In this document: positions 18,763 through 27,624 of the stretch, piece after piece
How the letters are laid out: the number at the start of each line of letters is the position of its first letter
Numbering within the stretch: position 1 is the first letter of the stretch
Assembly: GCA_044228285.1 (NCBI GenBank)
Contig: JBGAVD010000003.1
Coordinates: 248,001 to 312,000 of the forward strand
Length of the DNA: 64,000 nucleotides
Reading direction: 5' to 3'
Origin: JBBATK01 sp044228285
Lineage (GTDB): Bacteria > Bacteroidota > Ignavibacteria > Kapaibacteriales > NICIL-2
Program-made: the position numbers and the translations under genes
The notes under the pieces: model-generated
What the model saw: the letters and a program-made list of their open reading frames with translations, nothing else
Database searches by the model: none
Told to the model about the DNA's origin: nothing

Positions 18763-19254
18763 TCAGTCCTCTCCCCTGCGCATCGCCCGGTCCATATCTC
18801 GCTCTTTTAGGTCATTTCGCTTATCGTAATGCTTCTTCCCCTTTACAATCGCCAATTCAACTTTTACATACGGACCTGAGAAATAGATGCGCAAAGGCAC
18901 GATTGTTAGCCCCTTTTCCTGTATCGCTTCTCGCATCCGTATCGCCTCCCTCTCATGCACCAACAGTTTTCTCGCACGCGCCGGCACGTGATTCTCCCGA
19001 TTACCAAACTCGTATGGAGAAATGTTTAGGTGCAGCAGAAACATCTCATTGCTGTCTTTTAAGGGGAAGTCAACATAGGCATCAACCAGATTCACCTTGC
19101 CTGCCCTTAAGGACTTCACCTCGGTGCCACTTAGAGCTATACCCGCCTCTACCTTCTGCAAAACAAAATACTCGTGAAGAGCCTTCTTGTTCGACGCTAT
19201 GAGACGCTCTTTGCGCTCGTTTCGGTTTTGTGTTGAGGGTTTGCTATCTGACAT
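18763..19254 (-). CDS. smpB: SsrA-binding protein SmpB
   Basis: 163 residues from the ATG at 19254; a GTG 15 nt upstream in frame is an alternative. SmpB binds tmRNA and takes part in trans-translation, the rescue of ribosomes stalled on broken mRNA. Seen: NKKALHEYFVLQKVEAGIAL, GTEVKSLRAGKVNLVDAY, NISPYEFGNRENHVPARARK, LTIVPLRIYF and the basic tail GKKHYDKRNDLKERD. It is divergent from prfB across a 248-bp gap. tmRNA itself was not found in the window. Confidence 0.97.
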   Translation of the reverse strand: MSDSKPSTQNRNERKERLIASNKKALHEYFVLQKVEAGIALSGTEVKSLRAGKVNLVDAYVDFPLKDSNEMFLLHLNISPYEFGNRENHVPARARKLLVHEREAIRMREAIQEKGLTIVPLRIYFSGPYVKVELAIVKGKKHYDKRNDLKERDMDRAMRRGED

Positions 19255-19457
19255 CCTGCAAAATAACACCTGCAGATTCCATCAAAGACTCGAATAGTCT
19301 CTTGCTGCTGCTTGTAGTTGAATACTGCCTCATACGTCCTATTCTAAAGATCGCTGCCTCCGGCAGCTCTCAGCTTGGTACAACGACAACACTATCCCAA
19401 ACCATCGCCTTGGACCAAAGCAATCACAGAAATACCTCTAAGCTCCCCTGCAACTCG

Positions 19458-19465
19458 TATTTTTG
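19458..19465 (+). promoter_or_regulatory. TAnnTTTG promoter element for prfB
   Basis: TATTTTTG, 37 nt upstream of the prfB ATG, matches the Bacteroidota -7 consensus. The rest of the 248-bp smpB/prfB space shows only a small hairpin (GCTGCC-TCC-GGCAGC near 19354). Confidence 0.5.
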
Positions 19466-19502
19466 TTGATAGACACTACACTGAAGAAATAGAGAAGAGA
19501 TT

Positions 19503-20598
19503 ATGTTCGATACGCAAAAGACACGCCTCAAAGATTTTCGCGAACGCGTAGATCAACTCCGGAGGTTTCTTTGACATTGATGCTAAACGTCGCGAAGTAG
19601 AAGAACGTGAGCACGATAGTCAGCAAGAAAAGTTTTGGGACGACAACCAGCAAGCCCAAAAGGTGATGCAAGAAATCGCTGAACGCAAGGAATGGATCCA
19701 AACATGGGAACACCTTGATTCAAGCATTGAAGAACTCAAAGCCATTATCGAGCTATCAGAAGAAGCTGATGACTCAGGCATGGAGTCAGAACTCGACACA
19801 GAACTAGAACGCCTAAGCACAGATATTGACGATGCTGAAATTCGAAAGCTGCTGTCAGGCGAGAACGACTCGCGCGACGCACTCCTGACAATTAATGCAG
19901 GCGCCGGCGGAACTGAGGCTCAAGACTGGGCGGAGATGTTGGTGCGAATGTATAGTCGTTGGTCTGAACGACACGGGTACAAGGTCTTTCTTGCTGATGA
20001 ACAAGAGGGCGACACTGCTGGCTTGAAGTCTGCAACGCTAGAGATCAAAGGCAAGAATGCGTATGGTTACTTGAAAGCTGAAAGTGGAGTGCACCGCTTA
20101 GTGCGCATCTCTCCTTTCGACAGCAACGCCCGTCGTCACACTTCTTTCGCCTCCGTATACGTGTACCCTGAGATTGATGATGATGTAAAGATTGAAGTGA
20201 ATCCAGCCGACGTCGAGATGGATACTTTTCGCTCTGGTGGTAAGGGTGGACAAAACGTCAACAAGGTCGAAACCGCAGTTCGCCTCCGACACATCCCGAG
20301 CGGAATTGTCGTATCATGTCAACAACAGCGCTCACAACATCAGAACCGCGAAACAGCAATGAAGATGCTGAAGTCACAGTTATACAAGAAACAACTTGAA
20401 GAGCGTGAAGCCGCTCAAGCCCTGGTTGAAGGTTCAAAGAAACGCATTGAGTGGGGTTCGCAGATTCGCTCCTATGTTTTCCAACCCTATACAATGGTCA
20501 ACGATCATCGCACGGAAACAAAGGTGAATGATGTACATGCGGTCATGGATGGCGACCTTGATACTTTCATCAAAGCCTACTTATTGTCAACAGACTAA
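19503..20598 (+). CDS. prfB: Peptide chain release factor 2, programmed +1 frameshift
   Basis: RF2 recognises UGA and UAA and triggers release of the finished peptide. The reading frame opens at the ATG at 19503 and runs 23 codons to CTT, then meets TGA at 19572-19574. Reading continues in the +1 frame from GAC at 19573 to the TAA at 20596-20598, giving 364 residues, the usual RF2 length. The RF2 tripeptide SPF is at 203-205 and the catalytic GGQ at 248-250 (SGGKGGQNVNKVET). The sequence around the shift is the classical recoding site, so this is not a damaged gene. A 9-bp inverted repeat (20606-20625) follows the stop. Confidence 0.97.
19560..19575 (+). promoter_or_regulatory. prfB autoregulatory frameshift site
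   Basis: CGGAGGTTTCTTTGAC: a Shine-Dalgarno-like GGAGG, 3 nt, then the slippery CTT followed by the in-frame TGA and C. Spacing and order match the E. coli prfB site. When RF2 is scarce the ribosome pauses at UGA and slips +1; when RF2 is abundant the short product ends. This is known family biology applied to a clear match. Confidence 0.96.
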
Positions 20599-20654
20599 GC
20601 AAGCCCAATACAGTTTACTGTATTGCGACTCATTCCACAACTAGTTCTATTGCT

Positions 20655-21290
20655 ATGGATTCTTATCGCGCATTGCTTGACGGAAATCGTGAGTGGGTCA
20701 CAAAGAAACTCGAACTAGAACCCGACTTCTTTGAACGAACAAGTAAAGAACAGAGTCCAGAGTTTCTTTGGATAGGTTGCAGTGATAGCCGTGTGCCTGC
20801 AGAAGAAATCACCGGCGCATCACCAGGCGAGATTTTTGTTCATCGCAACATCGCCAACATGGTCATCCACACAGACTTCTCCATGTTAAGCGTCCTGCAG
20901 TTCGCTATTGAGATATTGAAAGTGAAGCATATTATCGTTTGCGGACACTACAATTGCGGCGGCATCGCCGCCGCAATGTCTCGCAAAAACTATGGGCTCA
21001 TCAATAACTGGCTGCGGAACATCAACGATGTGTACAGCCTACACCATACGGAACTCGATACACTCAGCGATCCACAACTACGAGCAAATCGCCTTGTTGA
21101 ACTCAATGTAGTTGAGCAAGTGAGAAACTTAGCCGAAACAAGTTTCGTTCAACACTCCTGGATGGAGAACCACCGTCCCTCGCTCCACGGCTGGGTCTAC
21201 GAACTCCATAGCGGTAAACTCAACGACGTCGTTCGTGTTGAACCGCATGAAATGCACTCAGAACTCTACCGACTGGACTTTGGGAACTAG
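20655..21290 (+). CDS. Beta-class carbonic anhydrase
   Basis: 211 residues, normal for the family. It interconverts CO2 and bicarbonate, supplying bicarbonate for carboxylases. Zinc ligands C42, H98 and C101 and the D44-R46 dyad are all present (GCSDSRVP; VCGHYNCGG). VHRNIAN (62-68) and HGWVYEL near the C terminus are typical. No signal peptide, so cytoplasmic. It lies 56 bp after prfB on the same strand, with an inverted repeat between. A long hairpin separates it from the convergent flgD. Confidence 0.95.
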   Translation: MDSYRALLDGNREWVTKKLELEPDFFERTSKEQSPEFLWIGCSDSRVPAEEITGASPGEIFVHRNIANMVIHTDFSMLSVLQFAIEILKVKHIIVCGHYNCGGIAAAMSRKNYGLINNWLRNINDVYSLHHTELDTLSDPQLRANRLVELNVVEQVRNLAETSFVQHSWMENHRPSLHGWVYELHSGKLNDVVRVEPHEMHSELYRLDFGN

Positions 21291-21379
21291 AGTATAGCGG
21301 TTGTCGCATGCCAATGCTCACAAGCGTGCTGTGAACGAGCACTAGCCATGTAATCAACACACAGAGTATACATAACGAA

Positions 21380-21415
21380 AGCAGCCGCTGCCAAGAACTC
21401 TTGACAGCGGCTGCT
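21380..21415. terminator. Bidirectional terminator between carbonic anhydrase gene and flgD
   Basis: AGCAGCCGCTG pairs perfectly with CAGCGGCTGCT (11 bp); the interior can add four or five more pairs after a mismatch. On the plus strand GGGTTGTTTT follows, a reasonable T-rich tail. It sits between convergent genes. Confidence 0.75.
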
Positions 21416-21458
21416 GGGTTGTTTTACTGTTTGGAACTTGTCGCTAGATAAGCAACTA

Positions 21459-22145
21459 CTATTCACTGACTTCAATGATGGAATTTGCTGCTACCTCTGC
21501 ACCATTTACAATCACAAAGGCATCCGTTCCAGTGTAACGCACACCTGTCACTTTGCCACGGACAATTGGCGACACAGACATGTCTGAGCCATTAGTATCT
21601 TTTGCAGTCACGACAAACTTGTAGTTACCTGAAGCCTGCATGATACCTGTAGCGTTCTTGCCATCCCATGAGAAGTTGTTCTCGCCAGCGGTAGTTGGAG
21701 CTGTGTCCCAAGCACGAATAACCTTGTCGTTCGCGTCACGAATCTCCACTCTCACAGAGCCCGCTTTACCAGGTAGACTATAACCGAAGCTCACTGGGTC
21801 CTTGCCATTAGAACTAATGGCATTGGTGTTAGCCTTCACGGTTTTAGAGATCATTGCTGGTAGCGACATCTGCGCCAAGCTCTGAGCCAGCGAACTATTT
21901 GTATTCGTCAGCTTGTCCATTGCTGTATTCAGGTTCTGCAACTGCTCCAACGAGGAGAATTGCGCAAGCTGAGCTGCCATCTCTTTATTATCCATTGGCT
22001 GCGTCGGATCCTGATACTTCATCTGCGTCGTAAGGAGTCGCAAGAAGTCGTCCTTGCCAAGCGCCTTTGTTGGCGTCTTCGCTTGTGCCTGCACAGCATA
22101 TTGATCAAACAATTTCTGTGTTGCGGTGGAAACTGCATCTGCCAT
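21459..22145 (-). CDS. flgD: Flagellar hook assembly protein FlgD
   Basis: 228 residues. FlgD caps the growing flagellar hook and guides assembly of hook subunits; it is exported by the flagellar type III apparatus. Residues 29-80 carry the conserved N-terminal region (LGKDDFLRLLTTQMKYQDP, PMDN, AQFSSLEQL). The C half holds the FlgD Ig-like fold (VRVEIRDANDK, NFSWDGKNATG, GNYKFVVTA). GAGAAG precedes the ATG. It is the last gene of the fliJ-motE-fliK-flgD set. The hook gene flgE, often next, is not here; the operon ends at a terminator. Confidence 0.94.
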   Translation of the reverse strand: MADAVSTATQKLFDQYAVQAQAKTPTKALGKDDFLRLLTTQMKYQDPTQPMDNKEMAAQLAQFSSLEQLQNLNTAMDKLTNTNSSLAQSLAQMSLPAMISKTVKANTNAISSNGKDPVSFGYSLPGKAGSVRVEIRDANDKVIRAWDTAPTTAGENNFSWDGKNATGIMQASGNYKFVVTAKDTNGSDMSVSPIVRGKVTGVRYTGTDAFVIVNGAEVAANSIIEVSE

Positions 22146-22248
22146 AACTTCTCTTTCCTATTGGTTCAATGTGCTCGTGCTATGATATCAACGTTGGAAT
22201 TGCTTCTAAATGTCTCTTTTGCTTCGATTCTCGAACTCCGGGTACAGA

Positions 22249-25200
22249 CTATGCATACTGCTCGAAACTGCGGCTTTGCTGACGACGTTGTTGATCGCGG
22301 CTGCGACGCTGACTTCGACTGTCACTTCGACCTCTACCATCCGCATCCGTACGCTGCTCAAACGAGCGGAGATAGCTTGCGCGTGCTTCGCGATCTTCCT
22401 GCTTTTGCTGACTTGAATGTTGCTGTGTCGAACTGTTGAACGACTGCGACTTCTCATTGTCACGCACCTGCACTGCAATAGTGTCAATTCGCACACCCTG
22501 AGCAACAAACTGCTCGCGCAGCTGTGGCATCTGAGCCTCAATTGCTGTCTTAGCGCTTTGTGAAGCTACCTCGATGTTGATGCTGTGCAGACTTTCTTGC
22601 AAGTTCAAGTTCACAACTACCGTGCCAAGGGCTTCAGGACTGAGAATCAGCTTGGCACTACCGCCTTTTTGCATATCGAGATTCTTTACAATTGCACTGG
22701 CGTTCGGCGCGAAGTTCTGAATAGGAACGCGGTACACTCTTGGCAAATGCTCAGCAGCTTGATCTTGCATCTTGCTAGCAGTTCTCGCCTCTGTTGGGAG
22801 CATGCCAAAGGCACGTTGTTGCTGTGGACTCATCGCCGCTGGACTTGGTACTACACTATCAGCTGAAGCTTGATGCAACTGAGCTGCAACCTGAGCGGAT
22901 GCATAGTTGCTTTCTTGTGTAGCAGCGCTCTGCCCAACAGTTGCCTCTTGCGATGGGAACAGAGACGAACTGGCGTCTTGCGGAGAATTTTGCTGACCAA
23001 ATTCTTGTCTACTCTCACCGTTCAGTGAAGCTGACTCGGATCGCTGTGTTCTAGCGTCTGCGCTTTCCGGTACAGGACTTGTCGCCGAGCTCTCAACTCC
23101 ACTTGCATCTACATGCTCACGCTGCTCATGTGTTGAGCTATTCTTGAGGTTTGCACGCTGAGCGGCAAGACCCGTTTGCACATTCTGACGTGTGCGTGCG
23201 TTCACTAACTCAGTTTGTTGCACATGATCTTGCTCTGCACCTAACAAAGCATCAGCAAGACTCGTGGCTGTTTCTCCATTGCGTTCAACCGAAGATGCAA
23301 GAGTTTGAGCGCTCACTGCAGATGCACTCGCATTGTTTGTATTCGCCTCATTCTTGATAGCTGCACTGCCATGCGCTCGTTCACGTTGTACAGTTTGAGC
23401 TTTCACTTCCAAGTGCTTCAATGCTTGAAGATCTGCATCGACTTGTTGCTTCACGTCATGCAGAGCAGCAGCTGAATGAAGGTCTTCGTTTGAAGGTGTT
23501 CCAGCATTCTGTACGTTAAGCGTCTCTGCTTGATTCTTTTGCCCAACCGACGCTGTCGCGTCGCTGGCATCCTTCTCTATAGATGAATCAGCCTCAGGAT
23601 GTTGATCCTTTTGTTCGGAAGATGAGACCAGGGCATCTGCCGTCTTAGACTTCGCAGCTGGCTCGCCGACGATGTCATTTGAGATATCAGGAGTTGCTTT
23701 CACTGAGGATCGTACATCTTGTTCATGACGATTTCTCACAGCGAGCTCTTGTTCCTCGCCTTGGCTCTTGAGCTTTGTTGTGGTCGAAGCAACTATGTGC
23801 TCCGAGCCTAATGCTGTATTCAACGTTGTTGCACTATTGTCTGCAGCTTTGCTCAAACTGGCCTGAGCATTCGAGGAAATGACGCTGGTTGATGCAGGTG
23901 TCGAAGACTGTTCTGTGATTGTGTCTGCTAGAGATTGCTCACCATGCTGATGAGCATGTACCAATCTCGAGCTAATCACTTCGTCACTCGTTCCCAACTG
24001 TTTTCCACCATTCTGTTGTTCACCGATAAACGCAGCGCGTACGTGCTCAGCATCCTCTGACTTCGTGAATAGTCCGCTTTGCAGTTGGTCAAGTGCTTTT
24101 GCCTCCTTTTGTAGCTCGTCAGCTGACCGAAAGAGGGACACTTGCTCCTCAATAGATGCATCAGTGCTGGCGAACAAACTAGTGTTCACATTCTCTGAAC
24201 TGGCAAACAAACTCTGAGAGCGTTGCAATCGTTCGGACTTCCCATTCTTCACGTTAACAGCCGCAGCATCTTGCTGCGCTTCACCAATCTGATTGCCAAG
24301 CTCAGATCTCTGCGCGGATGTCTTCGTGCTGTTTGAGCTCGTAGTCTCAGACCTACTAGAACTGATTTCTTCATTGTGCATCTCCGCTGCAGAGAACAAG
24401 TAGCTCATGTTCGAAGCAAATATGCTTGCGTCATCAGTAGGTTCACTCGTAGCTGCAAGGGAGGAAGGTGTTACCGTATTAGTCTCGGTTAATGAGCTCG
24501 ATGTCTCTATGTTCTGCAGTTTCGCGGATGGTCGCGAATCAATGGAGATTTCCATACTGATATTCTCAATCTCCACGCCTAGCGATTTCATCTCTTCCAC
24601 AAGCTTCTTCATCGTGTACACTGACGCAGTGTTGTTCGACGTATCCTTCATGCGCGAACCAGACTCTGGGGCTCTCAGCAGTGTGTCAGCAGCGGCTGTT
24701 GTGCTATGCTTTGTGGTGTTCGATTGATCTTTTAAACTCTGGACTTGATTAGGCTGGCCTAACTCGTCCAACGATGACGCTTCAGATTGCGCTCCCGTTG
24801 TGGCAGCTGCAACATTTGCTTGCACATTGCTAGATGCGTTAGATAACGTCTGAGTATTTGCATTCTTTTCTTGCGCCACATGTGCATCACTGCGATCCGA
24901 GACATTCTCTGCAGCTTTCTGCAGCAGAAGATCCTCAGCTGGACTAAGGCTCGCTGTTGCTGAAGGCTGGGAAGCTGCATCGAGGTGCAGCGAAGGCGCA
25001 GCCGAAGCGCGAGAATTATCCGACACTTGACGGCTCTGTCCCGCTAAGGTCGTGGTATGTGCAATTGATGCTTGTGACTTTGAATTCACGTTAGCATCCA
25101 GTGCTGAACCGTGTTCTTGTGTTGCACTGTTGGCATTCTGTGTTGTCAGACTTTGCATTGCAACATTCTGCAGGGCTTGCGAATCGAAGCGCACAGTCAT

Positions 25201-26241
25201 GCCTGATGTCTGAGAACTTGTAAGCGACGCTGACGCACCTGATTCGCCAGCAGCTACTGACTGTCCTTCAGATGGGGAAGGCACAAGCTGCATAGGCGTG
25301 TGTAACATTGCGCTCAATTGTTGTAGCAGCGTTGCCATCTGATCAGCGTTCAATGCAGAGTCGAATCGCAGTTTCATTTCAGCTTGAGCATCAGCTCCTT
25401 CAGTAGGGATCAGCTCTATGCCTGCTGATACACCAGCTTGTTCCAGTGCACTCGAAAGAGCTGCGCGAATCGTGGTCAGCGACTGGGCAGAGGGAGCAAC
25501 AGTGCTCTGGCTATCTGAGTTTCCAAACGTTGAATTTGTTGTGACGTCAAGCGAAGAAGACATTTGAAAAGCACCATTCACCTTATCAATCGGAAGCTCT
25601 ATACTTGAGCGTGTTGAAGCTGAGTCTACAGACAATGAAGCTACTGAAAGATGGGGTTGCTGAGAAACGCGCAATTGTGTGAGCAGCTGCTGAATCGCGT
25701 CAATTTTTTGTGGGTATGCCATACTCGCAACCTCCATGCTCGCGTTGCTTGAGTCAGCAGTAGCAGAGTGTGGTAGAGCATTGTAGAGCGACAGAAGATC
25801 TGTTTGTGTTGACGTAGGACTGAGTGACACTTCATCGGACGACAGTTCAGCATTTTGTCCTTGGCCGCTGAGCATACTTTGGAGCAACTGTGGATCTGAC
25901 TCTTTGAACGAGTTGAGCAAGTGAAGCAGCTGTTGTTGTTCATCACTCGTGAGCTTGCTCAGATCGTGTTGAAGAGCAGCAGCATGTTCGGCGTGCTGAT
26001 CGTTCATACTCAACAAGACCTCTGTTTGAGTTCCACTTTCGTCTGCGTAGTGTGATAGAGCAGAGTTTGATGAGACCTCGAATGTTGAGGTATAGTCTAA
26101 GCCTTGGTCAAGTTTAGATTGTTGATCCAGCAGAACATGAAAGTCAGACGGAGCGCTCGCGGCTACTGGGGCTGTCGTAGACGACGGGGCGGAGCTTCGA
26201 AGAGAAGGAAAGAAGTGTGCGAGTACGGAAGAGAGTTGCAT
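22249..26241 (-). CDS. fliK: Very large flagellar hook-length control protein FliK
   Basis: 1330 residues from the ATG at 26241, chosen because AAGGA lies 6 nt upstream; an ATG 15 nt earlier has no such site. FliK is secreted during hook building and switches export specificity when the hook reaches its set length. About residues 1170-1270 are the conserved C-terminal domain (AKLILSPEALGTVVVNLNL, followed by the motif for the QL/REQF region). Everything before it is low-complexity, rich in Ser, Ala, Gln and Thr, and predicted disordered. The last ~55 residues are an unusual Arg/Ser/Gln-rich basic tail. Typical FliK proteins are about 400-600 residues, so this is two to three times longer. Identity rests on the C-terminal domain and on lying between motE-like and flgD. 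Confidence 0.88.
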   Translation of the reverse strand: MQLSSVLAHFFPSLRSSAPSSTTAPVAASAPSDFHVLLDQQSKLDQGLDYTSTFEVSSNSALSHYADESGTQTEVLLSMNDQHAEHAAALQHDLSKLTSDEQQQLLHLLNSFKESDPQLLQSMLSGQGQNAELSSDEVSLSPTSTQTDLLSLYNALPHSATADSSNASMEVASMAYPQKIDAIQQLLTQLRVSQQPHLSVASLSVDSASTRSSIELPIDKVNGAFQMSSSLDVTTNSTFGNSDSQSTVAPSAQSLTTIRAALSSALEQAGVSAGIELIPTEGADAQAEMKLRFDSALNADQMATLLQQLSAMLHTPMQLVPSPSEGQSVAAGESGASASLTSSQTSGMTVRFDSQALQNVAMQSLTTQNANSATQEHGSALDANVNSKSQASIAHTTTLAGQSRQVSDNSRASAAPSLHLDAASQPSATASLSPAEDLLLQKAAENVSDRSDAHVAQEKNANTQTLSNASSNVQANVAAATTGAQSEASSLDELGQPNQVQSLKDQSNTTKHSTTAAADTLLRAPESGSRMKDTSNNTASVYTMKKLVEEMKSLGVEIENISMEISIDSRPSAKLQNIETSSSLTETNTVTPSSLAATSEPTDDASIFASNMSYLFSAAEMHNEEISSSRSETTSSNSTKTSAQRSELGNQIGEAQQDAAAVNVKNGKSERLQRSQSLFASSENVNTSLFASTDASIEEQVSLFRSADELQKEAKALDQLQSGLFTKSEDAEHVRAAFIGEQQNGGKQLGTSDEVISSRLVHAHQHGEQSLADTITEQSSTPASTSVISSNAQASLSKAADNSATTLNTALGSEHIVASTTTKLKSQGEEQELAVRNRHEQDVRSSVKATPDISNDIVGEPAAKSKTADALVSSSEQKDQHPEADSSIEKDASDATASVGQKNQAETLNVQNAGTPSNEDLHSAAALHDVKQQVDADLQALKHLEVKAQTVQRERAHGSAAIKNEANTNNASASAVSAQTLASSVERNGETATSLADALLGAEQDHVQQTELVNARTRQNVQTGLAAQRANLKNSSTHEQREHVDASGVESSATSPVPESADARTQRSESASLNGESRQEFGQQNSPQDASSSLFPSQEATVGQSAATQESNYASAQVAAQLHQASADSVVPSPAAMSPQQQRAFGMLPTEARTASKMQDQAAEHLPRVYRVPIQNFAPNASAIVKNLDMQKGGSAKLILSPEALGTVVVNLNLQESLHSINIEVASQSAKTAIEAQMPQLREQFVAQGVRIDTIAVQVRDNEKSQSFNSSTQQHSSQQKQEDREARASYLRSFEQRTDADGRGRSDSRSQRRSRDQQRRQQSRSFEQYA

Positions 26242-26320
26242 AGTGCATCCTTGCATGAGTTCGCGGCTACGGTCATCCTGACATGAGCCTTGAGATTTGC
26301 ATTTCAGTTACAGTGTTCGA

Positions 26321-26863
26321 CTAAGCTGCGGCCATGAGTTTTGTCACTTTCACCGCTTTCTTCGTCGGCATAAGCTCTAACACCTTGGCAGCATTTTTTC
26401 GCTTCATCAGTTTTAGGATACTAGCAGAGTACTCGGGTTCCGACTCTGAAAGAATCTTAGCAACTTCTGAGGCTTGGGCTTTTTCGTACATTTCGGCGGT
26501 GATGATCAGATTCTTGAGTCGGGTGGAGTCGCGCAAAGCAGTTTCTTTCTTTTCGCGCTCTTTCGTGTCGATTTCGATCTTCTCACTCATTTGCTTGTGT
26601 TCCGACTGCAGATTTGTCAGAGAACTACTTACACGATGCAGTGAATCGGAGACAGTACGCAGCGCTTGCTCAAGAGAGTCACTTTTTACTTTTAAGATTT
26701 CGGCTTCAGACACAACTTTTATCGTATCTGCGCCAGGAAGAGGGCGAGGAGGAAGGCCGAGAACTTCAGGTTTGTTGTGCCAGAAATACAAAGCGACCAC
26801 CGTGACGAGGAGTCCGGAGGTTGACGCACCGGCCAGAGCCAGAAGCATTGCTTTGATTGACAT
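26321..26863 (-). CDS. MotE-like flagellar motor protein
   Basis: 180 residues from the ATG at 26863; a TTG 24 nt upstream is an alternative. One membrane segment (about 4-26) is followed by a coiled coil (about 55-115) and a C-terminal MgtE_N-like helical repeat (EMYEKAQASEVAKILSES, ILKLMKRKNAAKVLELM). This matches MotE/FliJ-adjacent proteins that help stabilise the stator or chaperone the motor in the periplasm. The position between fliJ and fliK is the usual place for this family. The symbol is left empty because naming differs between lineages. Confidence 0.82.
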   Translation of the reverse strand: MSIKAMLLALAGASTSGLLVTVVALYFWHNKPEVLGLPPRPLPGADTIKVVSEAEILKVKSDSLEQALRTVSDSLHRVSSSLTNLQSEHKQMSEKIEIDTKEREKKETALRDSTRLKNLIITAEMYEKAQASEVAKILSESEPEYSASILKLMKRKNAAKVLELMPTKKAVKVTKLMAAA

Positions 26864-26901
26864 ATCCGTAGAATCTCGATAGAACAACTACAGGCTGATT
26901 A

Positions 26902-27336
26902 CTATGCGTCGACTGAGGAGTCGCTGCGCATGGCTATTTCATCCATTTGCGTTTGTTCTTCGATCAGGACTGAGTGGTGATACTCGGAGAGTTTCTTCTC
27001 GCGCAGCTTGTCGAGCACTTTCTCGTCACGCATTGTGTGCGTGAGTTCTGTGCGTCGCAAGAGTTCAATCTCGCTCAGGCTTTGCAGCTCCTCGTGGAGC
27101 TTAACAATGTGTTGTCGCACGCTTTCAGCATGTGCCACATTCACCTGATACTCAAGAACTCTCGTTGTGCGTCGGGAACTGTCAAGATGCTTAAGGTACT
27201 CCAGCATCTCTTCAATCTCCTTTTGCTTATTCTGGCGCAAGCGTGTGATTTCCCCCAACGCAAGCTTCGCTTCGTTGGTTTTATGCTGTCGGAATCGGTG
27301 CAACCCGTCCAACCGAAAAGAAAATCGCTTCGCCAT
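26902..27336 (-). CDS. fliJ: Flagellar export protein FliJ
   Basis: 144 residues from the ATG at 27336 (AKRFSFRLDGL); a GTG 18 nt upstream is an alternative. FliJ is the small coiled-coil stalk of the flagellar export ATPase and escorts chaperones. The whole chain is charged and helical, with FRLDGLHRFRQHKTNEAK at the start, the conserved FliJ opening, and long Leu heptads. It is the first gene of this flagellar operon. The partner ATPase gene fliI, usually directly upstream, is absent; a glycosidase gene lies there instead. Confidence 0.88.
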   Translation of the reverse strand: MAKRFSFRLDGLHRFRQHKTNEAKLALGEITRLRQNKQKEIEEMLEYLKHLDSSRRTTRVLEYQVNVAHAESVRQHIVKLHEELQSLSEIELLRRTELTHTMRDEKVLDKLREKKLSEYHHSVLIEEQTQMDEIAMRSDSSVDA

Positions 27337-27514
27337 ACTTTGTATTCCAATCACTTCCGTCGCGAAGTACCCTAGAAGTATCGGTTTCTAGAGTGCTTTT
27401 CTAAAATGCTCGCAACTAAAGACCTACTATAGCAAACCACGTTCCAGATCACATCAGCGTGGTTTGTCCTTCGGTTTGTCACTTGTTTTGTGCTTGTTTT
27501 GAGCTACAAAGCAC

Positions 27515-27547
27515 TGAGCCCTGTAGGTCTTAGACCTACAGGGCTCA
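27515..27547 (-). terminator. Strong hairpin after the GH20-like gene
   Basis: TGAGCCCTGTAGGTC and GACCTACAGGGCTCA form a perfect 15-bp stem with a 3-nt loop, 78 nt after the stop of the glycosidase gene. No long T tract follows. The surrounding 288-bp gap to fliJ also holds CAAACCACG/CGTGGTTTG (27433-27466) and no coding frame worth calling. Confidence 0.65.
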
Positions 27548-27624
27548 CATATTCAGTGTACTGAGGAACGGAGTGCCGTTCGTCATTCGAGGTCTACCAC
27601 GGCGCTGGCTGTGGCAAAGGCTAG

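Noticed and set aside
18474..19202. 242-codon plus-strand frame across gatB and smpB
   Set aside because: It lies antisense to two well-identified genes and has low-complexity Ser/Pro/Arg composition.
19572..19574. In-frame TGA suggesting a broken prfB
   Set aside because: It is the programmed frameshift stop, with the GGAGG and CTT elements in the expected positions.
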